Shown here one piece after another: positions 1 to 9,500 of a stretch of 64,000 bases of DNA. Below the pieces are notes generated by a model. That model saw nothing but the letters and a program-made list of their open reading frames with translations, was not told where the DNA came from and made no database searches. The translations under genes were made by a program, and so were the position numbers. Location: positions 248,001 to 312,000 of the forward strand of contig CAKSDI010000002.1 in the NCBI GenBank assembly GCA_934445035.1. The letters run 5' to 3'. Numbering within the stretch: position 1 is the stretch's first letter; the number at the start of each line of letters is the position of its first letter. The DNA is from an uncultured Eubacteriales bacterium. Its GTDB lineage: Bacteria; Bacillota; Clostridia; Oscillospirales; Acutalibacteraceae.

Positions 1-2
1 GA

Positions 3-470
3 CTTCCTTTGTATGCGACAAAAATGGAGGCGGAAAAATTCGTTGCGGATCATTATGAATGGATATTAAAGCACTATGAATCCGCCGAGAAGAAAAGGAA
101 ACTCTTCGAATTTACCGATGAAGAGATAGCTTTTCTTAAACAAAGCGCCGATATTTATATAAAGGAAAGGGCGAAAGAATTTTCAAAAATTATGGAACTT
201 TATCCTAAAAGCATAAAAATAACCTCGGCTAAAACGAGGTTTGGTTCCTGCTCGGGGGATAACAGGCTGTGCTTTTCATATATATTAATGCTTTATCCGA
301 AAGAAGCGGTGGATTATGTGATAGTCCACGAGCTTGCGCATATAAAGGAACATAATCATTCTAAAAGGTTTTATAAACTGATCGAAAAATATATGCCGGA
401 TTATAAGGAAAGAATTAAACTTCTTAAGAAAAATCCCGATATTGATAATAATTTAACAAACTTTAAATAA
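3..470 (+). CDS. YgjP-type zinc metallopeptidase (M48-like), 5' truncated
   Basis: The reading frame is open to the left edge, so the true start lies outside the window; a TTG at position 9 is probably internal. The visible part ends in a typical YgjP/DUF45 C-terminal half: a TRFGSC motif followed by the zinc-binding HELAH motif with a downstream histidine (HNHSKRFY). Family members are predicted zinc metallopeptidases of about 230 residues, so roughly the first third is missing. The product is probably cytoplasmic; no membrane segment is visible. No strong terminator follows before the serC promoter. The family call is secure from motifs; the substrate is unknown. Confidence 0.85.
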   Translation, partial: LPLYATKMEAEKFVADHYEWILKHYESAEKKRKLFEFTDEEIAFLKQSADIYIKERAKEFSKIMELYPKSIKITSAKTRFGSCSGDNRLCFSYILMLYPKEAVDYVIVHELAHIKEHNHSKRFYKLIEKYMPDYKERIKLLKKNPDIDNNLTNFK

Positions 471-517
471 AATTCCAAAATATTTTAAAAAATATTGTTA
501 AAAACATAACGAACTTG

Positions 518-546
518 TTGACATTAAATATAAGCGCAAATATAAT
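518..546 (+). promoter_or_regulatory. Sigma-A promoter of serC-serA
   Basis: Perfect consensus TTGACA (518-523), 17-bp spacer, TATAAT (541-546). The start codon of serC is only 36 nt past the -10 box, so there is no room for a T-box or riboswitch leader. Confidence 0.9.
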
Positions 547-582
547 GTTATTAAACTACAATTTACTTCGGAGGTTATTTTA

Positions 583-1665
583 ATGTCAAGAGTTTATAAT
601 TTCAGCGCGGGTCCCTCGATGCTTCCCGAAGAGGTTTTGAAAACCGCGGCAGACGAAATGTTGGAATACGGAAAAACCGGTCAGTCGGTTATGGAAATGT
701 CACACAGATCAAAGGAATATGATGAGATAATAAAAACTGCCGAAAAAGATTTAAGGGAGCTTATGAATATCCCCGATGATTACGAGGTGCTTTTCCTCCA
801 GGGCGGCGCTTCCACGCAGTTTGCAATGGTTCCGCTCAATCTTATGAATAAAAATCATAAGGCTGATTATATAATCACAGGTCAGTGGGCAAATAAAGCC
901 TATAAAGAAGCTGCAAGGTATGGCGAGGCAAGAATAGTTGCGTCTTCAAAGGATAAAACTTTTTCTTATATCCCTAAGGTTAAAGCCGAGGATTTCGATA
1001 AGGACGCGGACTATGTCCATATTTGCTTTAACAATACTATTTACGGAACGAAGTACAATTATATCCCCGATACAGGCGATGTTCCGCTGGTCGCGGATAT
1101 TTCAAGCTGCATTTTATCAGAGCCTATCGATGTTAAAAAATTCGGCGTTTTATATGCAGGCGCGCAGAAGAATGTCGCTCCGGCAGGTGTTACGATAGTT
1201 ATTATCCGCAAGGATCTTATAGGCAACGCTATGGATATCACTCCCACAATGCTTAATTACGCAACTCACGCTGAAAGCGCTTCTCTTTTCAATACTCCTC
1301 CTTGCTACAATATATATATAGCAGGTCTTGTTTTCAAATGGCTTAAAAAGCTCGGCGGTCTTGAAGTAATGAAAAAGAGAAATGAGGAAAAAGCAAAAAT
1401 TCTTTATGATTTCCTCGATTCAAGCAAGCTCTTTAAGGGCACAGTCGTTAAAGAGGACCGCTCATTGATGAATGTTCCTTTTGTTACGGGCAGCGAAGAG
1501 CTTGACGCGAAATTTATCGCGGCGGCTAAGGAAAACGGATTTGTTAATATCAAGGGCCACAGAACAGTCGGCGGTATGAGAGCCTCCATTTATAATGCAA
1601 TGCCTAAAGAGGGCGTAGAGAAATTAGTTGCATTTATGAAAAAATTTGAAGAGGAAAATGCGTAA
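583..1665 (+). CDS. serC: Phosphoserine aminotransferase SerC
   Basis: Converts 3-phosphohydroxypyruvate and glutamate to O-phosphoserine and 2-oxoglutarate with PLP, the second step of serine synthesis; cytoplasmic. The 360-aa length equals that of the family. Seen: N-terminal YNFSAGPSMLP, the MEMSHRSKEY segment, the FLQGGAS phosphate-binding loop, and AGAQKNVAPAG containing the PLP-linking lysine. A GGAGG site precedes the ATG. The stop overlaps the serA start (TAATG), so the two are co-transcribed and translationally coupled. The gene order serC-serA reverses pathway order but is common in Firmicutes. Very likely functional. Confidence 0.96.
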   Translation: MSRVYNFSAGPSMLPEEVLKTAADEMLEYGKTGQSVMEMSHRSKEYDEIIKTAEKDLRELMNIPDDYEVLFLQGGASTQFAMVPLNLMNKNHKADYIITGQWANKAYKEAARYGEARIVASSKDKTFSYIPKVKAEDFDKDADYVHICFNNTIYGTKYNYIPDTGDVPLVADISSCILSEPIDVKKFGVLYAGAQKNVAPAGVTIVIIRKDLIGNAMDITPTMLNYATHAESASLFNTPPCYNIYIAGLVFKWLKKLGGLEVMKKRNEEKAKILYDFLDSSKLFKGTVVKEDRSLMNVPFVTGSEELDAKFIAAAKENGFVNIKGHRTVGGMRASIYNAMPKEGVEKLVAFMKKFEEENA

Positions 1666-2825
1666 TGTATAAAATTAAAACCTATAATAAGATATCAAAG
1701 TCCGGTCTTGAGGTATTTGACGATAAATATACTATCGGCGACGAGGTGGAAAATGCCGACGGCGCTATAGTCAGATCCGCTTCTTTGCACGATACACAGT
1801 TTCCTAAATCTCTTCTCGCTATCGCAAGAGCGGGAGCCGGAACGAATAATATTCCTATAGATGACTGCACAAGTAAAGGAATAGTAGTATTCAATACTCC
1901 CGGTGCAAATGCAAACGCTGTTAAAGAGCTTGTGATCGCAGGTATGCTTATCGGATCAAGAAGAGTTATTTCAGCTATTGAGTGGGCAAAGACTTTAAAA
2001 GGCGAGGGCGAAAATGTTTCTAAGCTCGTTGAAAAAGGCAAGAGCGCTTTCACGGGTCCCGAGCTAAAAGGCAAAAAACTCGGCGTTATCGGTCTCGGCG
2101 CGATAGGCGTTTTGGTAGCAAACGCCGCAAATCACCTCGGAATGAAGGTTTACGGTTACGATCCTTATCTTTCTGTAAATTCAGCATGGAATCTTACTCA
2201 TAATGCAGTTCATATTTATGATATAAAGGATATTTTTGAAAAGTGCGATTATATCACCCTTCATGTTCCGCTTACGGATTCCACCAAAAACCTCATAAAT
2301 GCAGAGGCTATCGCTAAAATGAAAGACGGCGTGAGAATAATGAACTTCGCACGCGGCGGTCTTGTAAATTCGGCAGATGTTATAGCGGCTCTGCAGTCAG
2401 GTAAGATCGCTTCTTATGTTACTGATTTCCCGTCAGACGATCTTTTGGGAGTTGACGGTGTTGTAGCAATTCCGCACCTCGGCGCTTCCACGCCCGAATC
2501 GGAAGATAACTGCGCACAGATGGCGGCAAGCGAGCTGATTGATTATATTGAAAACGGAAATATAACTAATTCCGTAAATCTTCCCGAAATCACTCTTCCT
2601 CGCAGCGGAAAGTACAGGATATGCGTTATTCATAAAAACATTCCGAATATGATAACTTCGATCACGGGAATTGTTGCTACAAATAATATAAACATTGAAA
2701 ATATGCTTAATAAATCGCGCGGCGATTATGCTTATACAATGGTCGATGTTTCGGATGTTGACGCCGATCACATCATTGAAAAGCTCGAAGAGATCGACGG
2801 CGTAATAAAAGCAAGAGTTATATAA
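1665..2825 (+). CDS. serA: D-3-phosphoglycerate dehydrogenase SerA
   Basis: Oxidises 3-phosphoglycerate to 3-phosphohydroxypyruvate with NAD, the first serine-biosynthesis step. The 386-aa protein has the D-isomer 2-hydroxyacid dehydrogenase fold. The Rossmann motif GVIGLGAIG is near residue 145, and the NFARGGLVN and PHLGAST (catalytic His) motifs are present. A short C-terminal ACT domain starts near residue 315 (ICVIHKNIPNMITSITGIVA) and probably senses serine. It lacks the long intervening domain of type-1 SerA. Its start overlaps the serC stop by one base. Followed by a strong hairpin terminator. Confidence 0.95.
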   Translation: MYKIKTYNKISKSGLEVFDDKYTIGDEVENADGAIVRSASLHDTQFPKSLLAIARAGAGTNNIPIDDCTSKGIVVFNTPGANANAVKELVIAGMLIGSRRVISAIEWAKTLKGEGENVSKLVEKGKSAFTGPELKGKKLGVIGLGAIGVLVANAANHLGMKVYGYDPYLSVNSAWNLTHNAVHIYDIKDIFEKCDYITLHVPLTDSTKNLINAEAIAKMKDGVRIMNFARGGLVNSADVIAALQSGKIASYVTDFPSDDLLGVDGVVAIPHLGASTPESEDNCAQMAASELIDYIENGNITNSVNLPEITLPRSGKYRICVIHKNIPNMITSITGIVATNNINIENMLNKSRGDYAYTMVDVSDVDADHIIEKLEEIDGVIKARVI

Positions 2826-2828
2826 ATA

Positions 2829-2858
2829 AAAAAAGAGCTGAATTTCAGCTCTTTTTTT
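2829..2858. terminator. Bidirectional terminator between serA and the DUF4364 gene
   Basis: Stem GAGCTGA/TCAGCTC with a 3-nt loop is flanked by A-runs on the left and T-runs on the right, so it can stop transcription from both converging genes. The DUF4364 stop codon lies in its right flank. Confidence 0.85.
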
Positions 2859-3405
2859 ATTCTGTTATGTTGTCTATAAAAAGGGAATAGATCTTAGCGG
2901 GATCGTCTAAAAATTTCTCTTTGATTATCTTCGCCTGATCCTCATCGGTTATCTGTAAAGTTACGGAGAAAAAGGGGATATTCCTGTCTAAAATCGAGCA
3001 GGTGTAATATAATTTTCCGTTTTCCTTTTTAAGCTCAAAGCTTGTGTCTTTCGCATTTTTAAATCTTGAAAGCATTTTGATAGCCGCCGCATAAGCCCTG
3101 TCTTTTACCGAATAAGAAATCGAGGTCTTTAGGGTTTCGGCGGTGTTTTTGCCGGATTCCGTTATTATATATGTATCTTCTTTTTCGTCGTACTGCTCGA
3201 TCTGTCCGTTTCTTGCAAGCGTTACAATAGCGTCGCTCACTTCAAAGGCATTTGCAATTCCCTCGTAATGCAGAAGATTTGCAAGCATATTTGCAGGTAT
3301 CGGCTCGTTGATAGTAGCAAGAAGATAGCATATAAGAATTTTTATATCCGTAGTGTTAAAAAGTCCGCCGAGTTTTACTCCGGCTCCGGAAGCATTGTTT
3401 TCCAA
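2857..3405 (-). CDS. DUF4364 family protein, winged-helix-like
   Basis: 182 aa, recognised as the DUF4364 family common in Clostridia: an N-terminal winged-helix-like half (TTDIKILICYLLATINEPIP, then a dedicated second helix pair) and a C-terminal mixed domain. A DNA-binding or regulatory role is inferred, not proven. The start is TTG: an AAGGAG site lies 9 nt upstream and there is no methionine codon in the N-terminal region. The promoter TTGAAA-17-TATAAT lies at 3441-3469. A perfect 13-bp inverted repeat spans the -10 box and ribosome site (see separate entry), suggesting autoregulation or control by another repressor. Confidence 0.8.
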   Translation of the reverse strand: MENNASGAGVKLGGLFNTTDIKILICYLLATINEPIPANMLANLLHYEGIANAFEVSDAIVTLARNGQIEQYDEKEDTYIITESGKNTAETLKTSISYSVKDRAYAAAIKMLSRFKNAKDTSFELKKENGKLYYTCSILDRNIPFFSVTLQITDEDQAKIIKEKFLDDPAKIYSLFIDNITE

Positions 3406-3416
3406 TTCCGATTACT

Positions 3417-3449
3417 CCTTATAATATATTACATTTATATATTATAAGG
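3417..3449. promoter_or_regulatory. Perfect 13-bp inverted repeat at the DUF4364 promoter (candidate operator)
   Basis: Arms CCTTATAATATAT (3417-3429) and ATATATTATAAGG (3437-3449) are exact reverse complements with a 7-nt centre. The right arm contains the minus-strand -10 box (3441-3446) and the left arm the ribosome site. Because the predicted transcript starts near the centre, the repeat would act on DNA rather than as an RNA hairpin. Confidence 0.6.
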
Positions 3450-3469
3450 AATTTTTTTAATTCTTTCAA
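3441..3469 (-). promoter_or_regulatory. Promoter of the DUF4364 gene
   Basis: On the minus strand TTGAAA (3464-3469), 17-bp spacer, TATAAT (3441-3446). Confidence 0.75.
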
Positions 3470-3479
3470 GTGTTTATTA

Positions 3480-3770
3480 TTATCCGTCGTAATTTTCTAT
3501 GAATTTTTCGGCCTCTTCGGGATTTTTTATACTGATACCGTTTTCAAGATCGGCTCTGTCCTTTAAAGGGAGAGTGTCAAAAACTATTTCGTTATAGGTA
3601 AGGATAACTTTTTCGTTTTCCGTAAGCACAACTTTATTGCCGATTTCCTTTAAAACATACTTTTTTTGATCCAGCTTGCTTTCTTTTTCAAGCAAAATTG
3701 CGCAGGAAAGAGAAAAAAAGGCAATCATAACTATTGTTACAAATAAAAAATAAAACTTTTTACCAACCAT
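3480..3770 (-). CDS. Small membrane-anchored protein, function unknown
   Basis: 96 aa from the ATG at 3770, which has a GGTGAT ribosome site 5-6 nt upstream; an in-frame TTG nine codons earlier lacks one. A single N-terminal hydrophobic segment (about residues 4-24) is followed by a soluble extracellular part with the pattern YVLKEIGNKVVL...FDTLPLKDRADLENGI and ends in ENYDG. This resembles the short BofC-C-terminal-like proteins of Clostridia, a resemblance from memory and not certain. It is divergent from the neighbouring PBP gene, so a cell-envelope or sporulation role is possible. Confidence 0.6.
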   Translation of the reverse strand: MVGKKFYFLFVTIVMIAFFSLSCAILLEKESKLDQKKYVLKEIGNKVVLTENEKVILTYNEIVFDTLPLKDRADLENGISIKNPEEAEKFIENYDG

Positions 3771-3817
3771 TTTTATCACCGAAATTATTTTGCGCAATTT
3801 TTAAAAAGTTTATACAC

Positions 3818-3846
3818 TAGACAATATAATAAAAATATGGTACACT
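3818..3846 (+). promoter_or_regulatory. Probable promoter of the first class A PBP
   Basis: TAGACA (3818-3823), 17-bp spacer, TACACT (3841-3846), 35 nt before the start codon. Two consensus mismatches, but correct spacing and position. Confidence 0.5.
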
Positions 3847-3881
3847 AATCGTGTATCTTTTTTAAAGGAGCATTTAATTAA

Positions 3882-6146
3882 ATGAGCGATAAGGATTTTT
3901 TCAGCTACAGCTCTTTCGGAGAAGAGAATAATAATGAAAATAAATCTCTTGATCTCAACAGCTTTTCAACGGAAGAAACAGAGCCTGAGAAAAAAGGTAA
4001 ATTCAATTTCTTTAAGAAGAAATCCAAGAAAGAAATAATTAAAACCGTCATCACCGTTTGTCTGATAGCGGTTATTTCGGTCAGCCTTTTAATAGGCGGA
4101 TTTGTTGCTTATGTGTTTACCACGGTCGACGGTAAGATAGACCAGGATCTCAACGATCTGAAGCTTAATTTCACTACCACCGTTTTTGCTAAGGACGAGA
4201 GCGGAAATTGGCAGGAATATCAGCGCCTGCACGGCGAGTTTAATAGAATTTGGGTGCCTTATAATCAGGAATCCGCCCAGGCGGAGGATAAGGAGTATAC
4301 AGGTATTCCGCAAAACCTCGTTAATGCTTTCGTTGCTATAGAGGACAAGCGCTTTTTCTCTCACCCCGGTGTTGATTGGAAGCGAACGACCAAGGCTTTC
4401 CTCAATATGGCGCTCCATTCTTCCACAAGCTACGGCGGATCGACTATCACTCAGCAGCTCGTTAAAAATATAATGAGCGATAAGGAAAAGACCGCCAGCA
4501 GAAAAATAAGAGAAATTATGCGCGCGAGGTATGTTGAAAGTACCTATTCCAAGGAAACTATTATGGAATGTTACTTAAATACCATTGCGCTCGGTCACGG
4601 AATGTACGGCGTAGAGGTCGCCTCCAACTATTATTTCGGAAAATCCGTTAAGGATCTTTCTATTTTAGAGTGCGCAACGCTTGCTTCTATCACCAAAAGC
4701 CCCTCCGCTTATTCGCCCGACGATAATCCCGAGAATAATAAGCAGCGCAGGGAAGTCGTGCTTAAAGAAATGCTTAAGCAGGACTATATAACCGAGAAAG
4801 AATACGAAGAGGCGCTTAAGGAAGATGTTAAAATAGTTGCCTCTAAAGAGGCTATAAGCGAATCCGATGTAAATTCATATTATGTCGAGGCGCTTATAAG
4901 AGAAATTGCAAGCGATCTTTCTAAAGAGCTTGACTGCACCGTTGAAGAGGCTACAACTAAATTTTATAACGGCGGATATAAAGTCTATTCAAACCTTGAT
5001 ATGCGTATTCAAAACAGTATCGACAGCGTTTTCACCGATACTTCATATGCCTTAAAAGGTAAAGACGGACAGACCTTGCAGGGCTCTTTTACAATCATAG
5101 ACTATAAAGGTAATGTCGTAGGTCTTTCAGGCGGTATCGGCAAGAAAACCACTAACCTCGGCAGTAAAGGCCTTAACCGTGCGACCGACGCAAAGCGTCA
5201 GCCGGGCTCTACAATGAAGCCTATCGCGGCGTATGCCCCCGCTTTAGAAAACGGTCTTATAACCTATTCGACAATGCTTGAAGATAAATCGACCGTTTAT
5301 AACAACGGTTGGACGCCTAAAAACTGGTATAATTATTACAGCGGCAAAACCACCGTTAAATTTGCGCTTGAAAGATCAATGAATACAATACCTGTATATC
5401 TTGTAAATAAGCTTACTCCGCAGGTATGCTATGATTTCCTCACGCAAAAGCTCGGTATTACAACGCTCAATGCCCCCGATGATATAAACTTATCTCCTCT
5501 CGGAATGGGCGGTACAAACGGCGGAATAAATACCTATGAGTCCGCCGCGGCATTCGCCGTGTTCGGAAATAAGGGACTTTATTATAAGCCGACATTTTAT
5601 ACTAAGGTCTGCGATCAGTACGGCGAAGTGATCCTCGAAAAGAAAGTTAAGCCCACCGTTGCGATCGGCGAAGATACCGCAACGATTATGAATAAGCTTC
5701 TTCAAAATGTCGTTTACGGCGCACAGGGAACAGGCGCGCAGGCGAAGAATTATATCAAGGATATGAAATTCTACGCAAAAACAGGTACTACCAACGATCA
5801 GAACGACCTTTGGTTTGTCGGCGGAACGCCTTATTATGTCGCCTCATGCTGGTGCGGTTACGATCAGCAGCAGGGCATATCCACAAGCACGATAGCTCTG
5901 AGAATGTGGGGCGCGGTAATGCAAAAAGTCCACGAGGGCCTTGAGCCTAAGGAATTTACGGACAGTACCTATGTTCATAAGCGCTATTACTGCACTTCCA
6001 CCGGCTTGCTCGCAACGAATGCCTGCCCCTCAAAGGATATAGGATATTATACGGATAATAATTCCCCCGAGGCATGCACAACGCACGGCGGAGAACTGCT
6101 CGACGCTCCTCAGCCCGAAAAAACCGAAGAAACAAAAACTGAATAA
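3882..6146 (+). CDS. Class A penicillin-binding protein (PBP1A type)
   Basis: Bifunctional peptidoglycan glycosyltransferase/transpeptidase. An acidic 50-residue cytoplasmic head is followed by a membrane segment (about 54-80). The GT51 domain (about 105-300) has the catalytic EDKRFF (E154) and GGSTITQQ (185-192). The transpeptidase domain has STMK (S443), SMN (499-501) and KTGTT (633-637). The C-terminal tail has a paired-Cys segment (YYCTST...NACPS). At 754 aa it is a normal length. It is a close paralogue of the PBP at 13452-15713, including a shared linker (QEYQRLHG..NRIWVP) between membrane and GT51 domain. It ends at a strong terminator, so it is probably monocistronic. Confidence 0.93.
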   Translation: MSDKDFFSYSSFGEENNNENKSLDLNSFSTEETEPEKKGKFNFFKKKSKKEIIKTVITVCLIAVISVSLLIGGFVAYVFTTVDGKIDQDLNDLKLNFTTTVFAKDESGNWQEYQRLHGEFNRIWVPYNQESAQAEDKEYTGIPQNLVNAFVAIEDKRFFSHPGVDWKRTTKAFLNMALHSSTSYGGSTITQQLVKNIMSDKEKTASRKIREIMRARYVESTYSKETIMECYLNTIALGHGMYGVEVASNYYFGKSVKDLSILECATLASITKSPSAYSPDDNPENNKQRREVVLKEMLKQDYITEKEYEEALKEDVKIVASKEAISESDVNSYYVEALIREIASDLSKELDCTVEEATTKFYNGGYKVYSNLDMRIQNSIDSVFTDTSYALKGKDGQTLQGSFTIIDYKGNVVGLSGGIGKKTTNLGSKGLNRATDAKRQPGSTMKPIAAYAPALENGLITYSTMLEDKSTVYNNGWTPKNWYNYYSGKTTVKFALERSMNTIPVYLVNKLTPQVCYDFLTQKLGITTLNAPDDINLSPLGMGGTNGGINTYESAAAFAVFGNKGLYYKPTFYTKVCDQYGEVILEKKVKPTVAIGEDTATIMNKLLQNVVYGAQGTGAQAKNYIKDMKFYAKTGTTNDQNDLWFVGGTPYYVASCWCGYDQQQGISTSTIALRMWGAVMQKVHEGLEPKEFTDSTYVHKRYYCTSTGLLATNACPSKDIGYYTDNNSPEACTTHGGELLDAPQPEKTEETKTE

Positions 6147-6161
6147 AAGGTAAAATTAAAC

Positions 6162-6201
6162 CCCCGTAAGTTATGTTGATTCGTAACTTACGGGGTTTTT
6201 G
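6162..6201 (+). terminator. Intrinsic terminator after the PBP gene
   Basis: 12-bp perfect stem CCCCGTAAGTTA/TAACTTACGGGG, 10-nt loop, then TTTTTG. Confidence 0.9.
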
Positions 6202-6208
6202 TATTTAT

Positions 6209-6466
6209 TCAAATGTTTTTATTATCGGCAGATAATAATTCGGAAATTTCCACATTTAAGGCGCGCGCAAAAATCACTAGATCAATGTCAGTAACAAACC
6301 TTTCGCCGTTTTCAACCCGACGGATAAAATAGTGGTCTACATCGTAACCGAGAAGCTGCATTTTTGTAGCAAGTTTTCGCTGAGAAATACCTTTAGATAG
6401 CCTGATTTCGGCAATTTTTTTGCCGGTAATGTTATTCGTTCCGTCAGAGGCTTTTATTTTAAACAT
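6209..6466 (-). CDS. Small XRE-family transcriptional regulator
   Basis: 85 aa with one helix-turn-helix (about residues 15-75: GKKIAEIRLSKGISQRKLA, then RRVENGER). This is the compact single-domain XRE type of Clostridia, without a separate sensor domain. The ATG is preceded by GAGG. It is divergently transcribed from the collagen-like gene. A 7-bp hyphenated palindrome (6530-6548) sits over the likely start of the collagen transcript and the weak -35 of this gene, so I infer it represses both itself and the surface protein. Confidence 0.85.
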   Translation of the reverse strand: MFKIKASDGTNNITGKKIAEIRLSKGISQRKLATKMQLLGYDVDHYFIRRVENGERFVTDIDLVIFARALNVEISELLSADNKNI

Positions 6467-6489
6467 AAAAATTCCTCATTTATTTTTAG

Positions 6490-6518
6490 TTGATATTTTC
6501 TTTATTATATGCTATAAT
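6490..6518 (+). promoter_or_regulatory. Promoter of the collagen-like surface gene
   Basis: TTGATA (6490-6495), 17-bp spacer, TATAAT (6513-6518). The predicted transcript start falls next to the palindrome at 6530. Confidence 0.8.
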
Positions 6519-6529
6519 CAAAAAAACTG

Positions 6530-6548
6530 TGGTGAATAGTGTTCACCA
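6530..6548. promoter_or_regulatory. Hyphenated palindrome, candidate XRE operator
   Basis: TGGTGAA-5 nt-TTCACCA, just downstream of the collagen gene -10 box and overlapping a weak minus-strand -35 for the XRE gene (ACCACA-17-TATAAT). The position fits a repressor site. Confidence 0.5.
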
Positions 6549-6574
6549 AAATAAAAGCGAAACGGGGAATTTAG

Positions 6575-9500
6575 ATGAAATCATCAATTTTAAAACGCAC
6601 GATAAGTATTATAGTTTCGGCAGTGCTGGTTATAAGTGCGTCAGTAGCTACTTCTTTAATTGTAAGCAGAAAAAGGAATGTAACTGCGGTAACAAAAATA
6701 AAAAACGGAATGTCGGCATACGAATTGGCTGTAAAAAGCGGTTATAAAGGTAATATGAGCGAATGGCTTGAATCATTAAAAGGAAAATCGGCTTATGAAA
6801 CAGCAAAAGAAGCAGGCTTCTCAGGATCGGAAAAAGAATATAATGAAGCCGTAAAAAATATGGCAGAAAATAAAGTAAATATAAAAACAGCTTCCTTTGA
6901 CGATAAAGGACAGCTGTTGATAACAATGTCTGATAATACTGTTATTAATTTAGGTAAAGCCGTAGGAACAGACGGCAAAAACGGAACTAACGGTAAAGAC
7001 GGAACAGGTATTTCAGACGCAAAAATTGAAAGCGGAGAATTTATTCTTAAGTTTACTAACGGCGAAACAGTAAATTTAGGTAATATTACGGGTATGCGCG
7101 GAGAAAAAGGTTATTCTGCTTATGAAATCGCTTTGATGACAGGCAGTACGACTGCCTCATCAGAATCCGAATGGATTTCAAGCCTAAAGGGCGAAAAAGG
7201 CGATACCGGTGCTTCGGGTGCAGTTGGAGCAAAAGGTGATAAGGGAGACAAAGGTGACAAAGGTGATACAGGTGAAAAAGGAGAACAAGGAGAAAAGGGT
7301 TTAAAAGGTGATACCGGAGCAACGGGCGCACAAGGCGAAAAGGGCGACAAAGGAGATAAGGGTGAAACCGGAGCGACAGGTGCTCAAGGTGAAAAGGGAG
7401 ATACAGGTTTAAAAGGTGCAGACGGAAAGTCGGCTTATGAAATAGCAAAGGAAAACGGTTTTACAGGTACAAAATCCGAATGGCTTAATTCTTTAAAAGG
7501 TCTTGACGGATCAAACGGTAAATCTGCTTTTGAAATAGCAAAGCTTGCAGGACTTACTTCGGCTGAAACAGAATCAGAGTGGATAGCCAGCCTTAAAGGA
7601 AGTAAAGGAGACACCGGTGCAACCGGTGCTAAAGGTGAAAAAGGTGATAAAGGTGATAAGGGAGATATCGGAGCGACAGGTGCCAAAGGAGAAAAGGGTG
7701 ATACAGGCGATACAGGCGATAACGGCAAGTCTGCATTCGAAATAGCTAAGGATAATGGATTTATAGGAACAGAGGAAGAATGGATAAGCTCATTAAAGGG
7801 CGTTAAAGGTGATACCGGTGCAACCGGTGCTAAAGGTGAAAAAGGCGATACCGGAGCGACAGGAGCTCATGGTGAAAAAGGAGATAAAGGTGATAAGGGT
7901 GATACCGGGGCAAAAGGTGACGACGGCGATTCGGCATATGAGCTCGCGGTCAGAAACGGAATAATAGATTCTTCTGTTTCCGAAACCGATTGGCTTAATT
8001 CTTTAAAAGGTACAGACGGCAAAAAAGGAAATGACGGAGTAGGAATTAAGGATATAACAATAGATGATACAAACGGTAAGATGACTATAAGTCTTACAGA
8101 TTCGTCAAAAAAGTATGTATTTAATGTTAAGGGTCCTAAAGGAGATCAGGGTGACACCGGAGCAACAGGTGCTCAGGGTGAAAAAGGAGATAACGGTAAA
8201 TCTGCATTCGAAATAGCAAAGTTAATTGGAGCTACGACTGCCGAAACGGAAGATGATTGGATAGCGAGTCTTAAAGGCGAAAAGGGTAATAAAGGTGATA
8301 AAGGTGAAAAGGGCGAAACAGGTTTAACGGGAGCAGATGGAAAATCGGCTTATGAAGTTGCTAAGGATAACGGATTTACAGGCTCAAAATCAGAATGGCT
8401 CGAATCATTAAAAGGATTGCAGGGACAAAACGGCAAATCTGCATATGAGATTGCAAAGAGCGCAGGTCTTACATCTGCCACAAGTGAGAAAAATTGGATA
8501 GAAAGCCTTAAAGGAGATAAAGGAGATATCGGAGAAACAGGTGCTACCGGTGCCAAAGGAGATAACGGCAAGTCTGCATATGAGATTGCAAAGGACAACG
8601 GCTTTTCAGGCACTGAAAAAGAATGGCTGAATTCTTTGAAAGGAGAAACCGGTGCAGCAGGCACACAAGGTGAAAAAGGAGACAAAGGAGAAAAAGGCGA
8701 TAAAGGCGACACCGGAGCAACAGGTGTACAAGGCGAAAAGGGTGATAAAGGAGATAAAGGTGATACAGGAGCTCAGGGCGCCCAAGGTGAAAAGGGCGAC
8801 AAAGGAGATAAGGGTGACACCGGTGCGACAGGTGCACAAGGTGAAAAAGGAACTTCTGTTGAAAATGTATTTATAGACGATAACGATTATCTCGTAGTAA
8901 CCCTTTCCGACGGAAGAACAATAACGATAACAAAATCCCTAAGAGGAGCAAAGGGCGAGACCGGAAACGGAATAAAGTCAATTGAGCTTACAAGCGATTA
9001 TAAACTAAAGATAAGCTATACCGATTCTTCAAAGGCAGACGATTATTTCACACTGCAAAAAGGAGAAAAGGGTGATAAGGGAGATAGCCCGTTTCTTTCT
9101 TACGATTCTGCTACAGGCGAATTGCTAGTACAATATTCCGAATCCGAAACACCTGTATCTCTCGGTGTTGTTAAAGGCAAAGACGGTAGTGACGGAAAAG
9201 ACGGAAGAGGCATAGAAAAGACCGAAATTATTAACGGTGAACTTATTATTTCTTATACTGACGGAACTTCGCAAAATGCCGGAAAATTGAGCAGCAGTAC
9301 AGAGGAAACAGAGCTAATATTTGTTGAATTAGAGGACAGTACTTACGGAGTAAAAGCCGGAGAAAAAGCTAAAAATACGGCAGTTATAACTATTCCTGAT
9401 ACATATAACGGAAAAGCGGTAACGCAGATATGTGAATCGGGATTTGAAAACTTATCAAAGCTTACAGAAATTATAATTCCTGATTCCGTTACGGAAATAG

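Noticed and set aside
483..505. Short AT-rich inverted repeat (AATATTTT/AAATATT) after the first gene
   Set aside because: It has no GC pairs and no clear T tract; too weak for a terminator.
547..582. Serine T-box or riboswitch ahead of serC
   Set aside because: Only 36 nt separate the -10 box from the start codon.
7086..8839. Long minus-strand open frames opposite the collagen-like gene
   Set aside because: They are rich in Pro/Ser/Leu from complementing GGN triplets, lack ribosome sites and overlap a clear gene; they are shadows.
7190..8860. Dense direct repeats resembling a CRISPR or satellite array
   Set aside because: Units are in frame, encode Gly-X-Y triplets and vary at synonymous sites; no spacers or cas genes are present.
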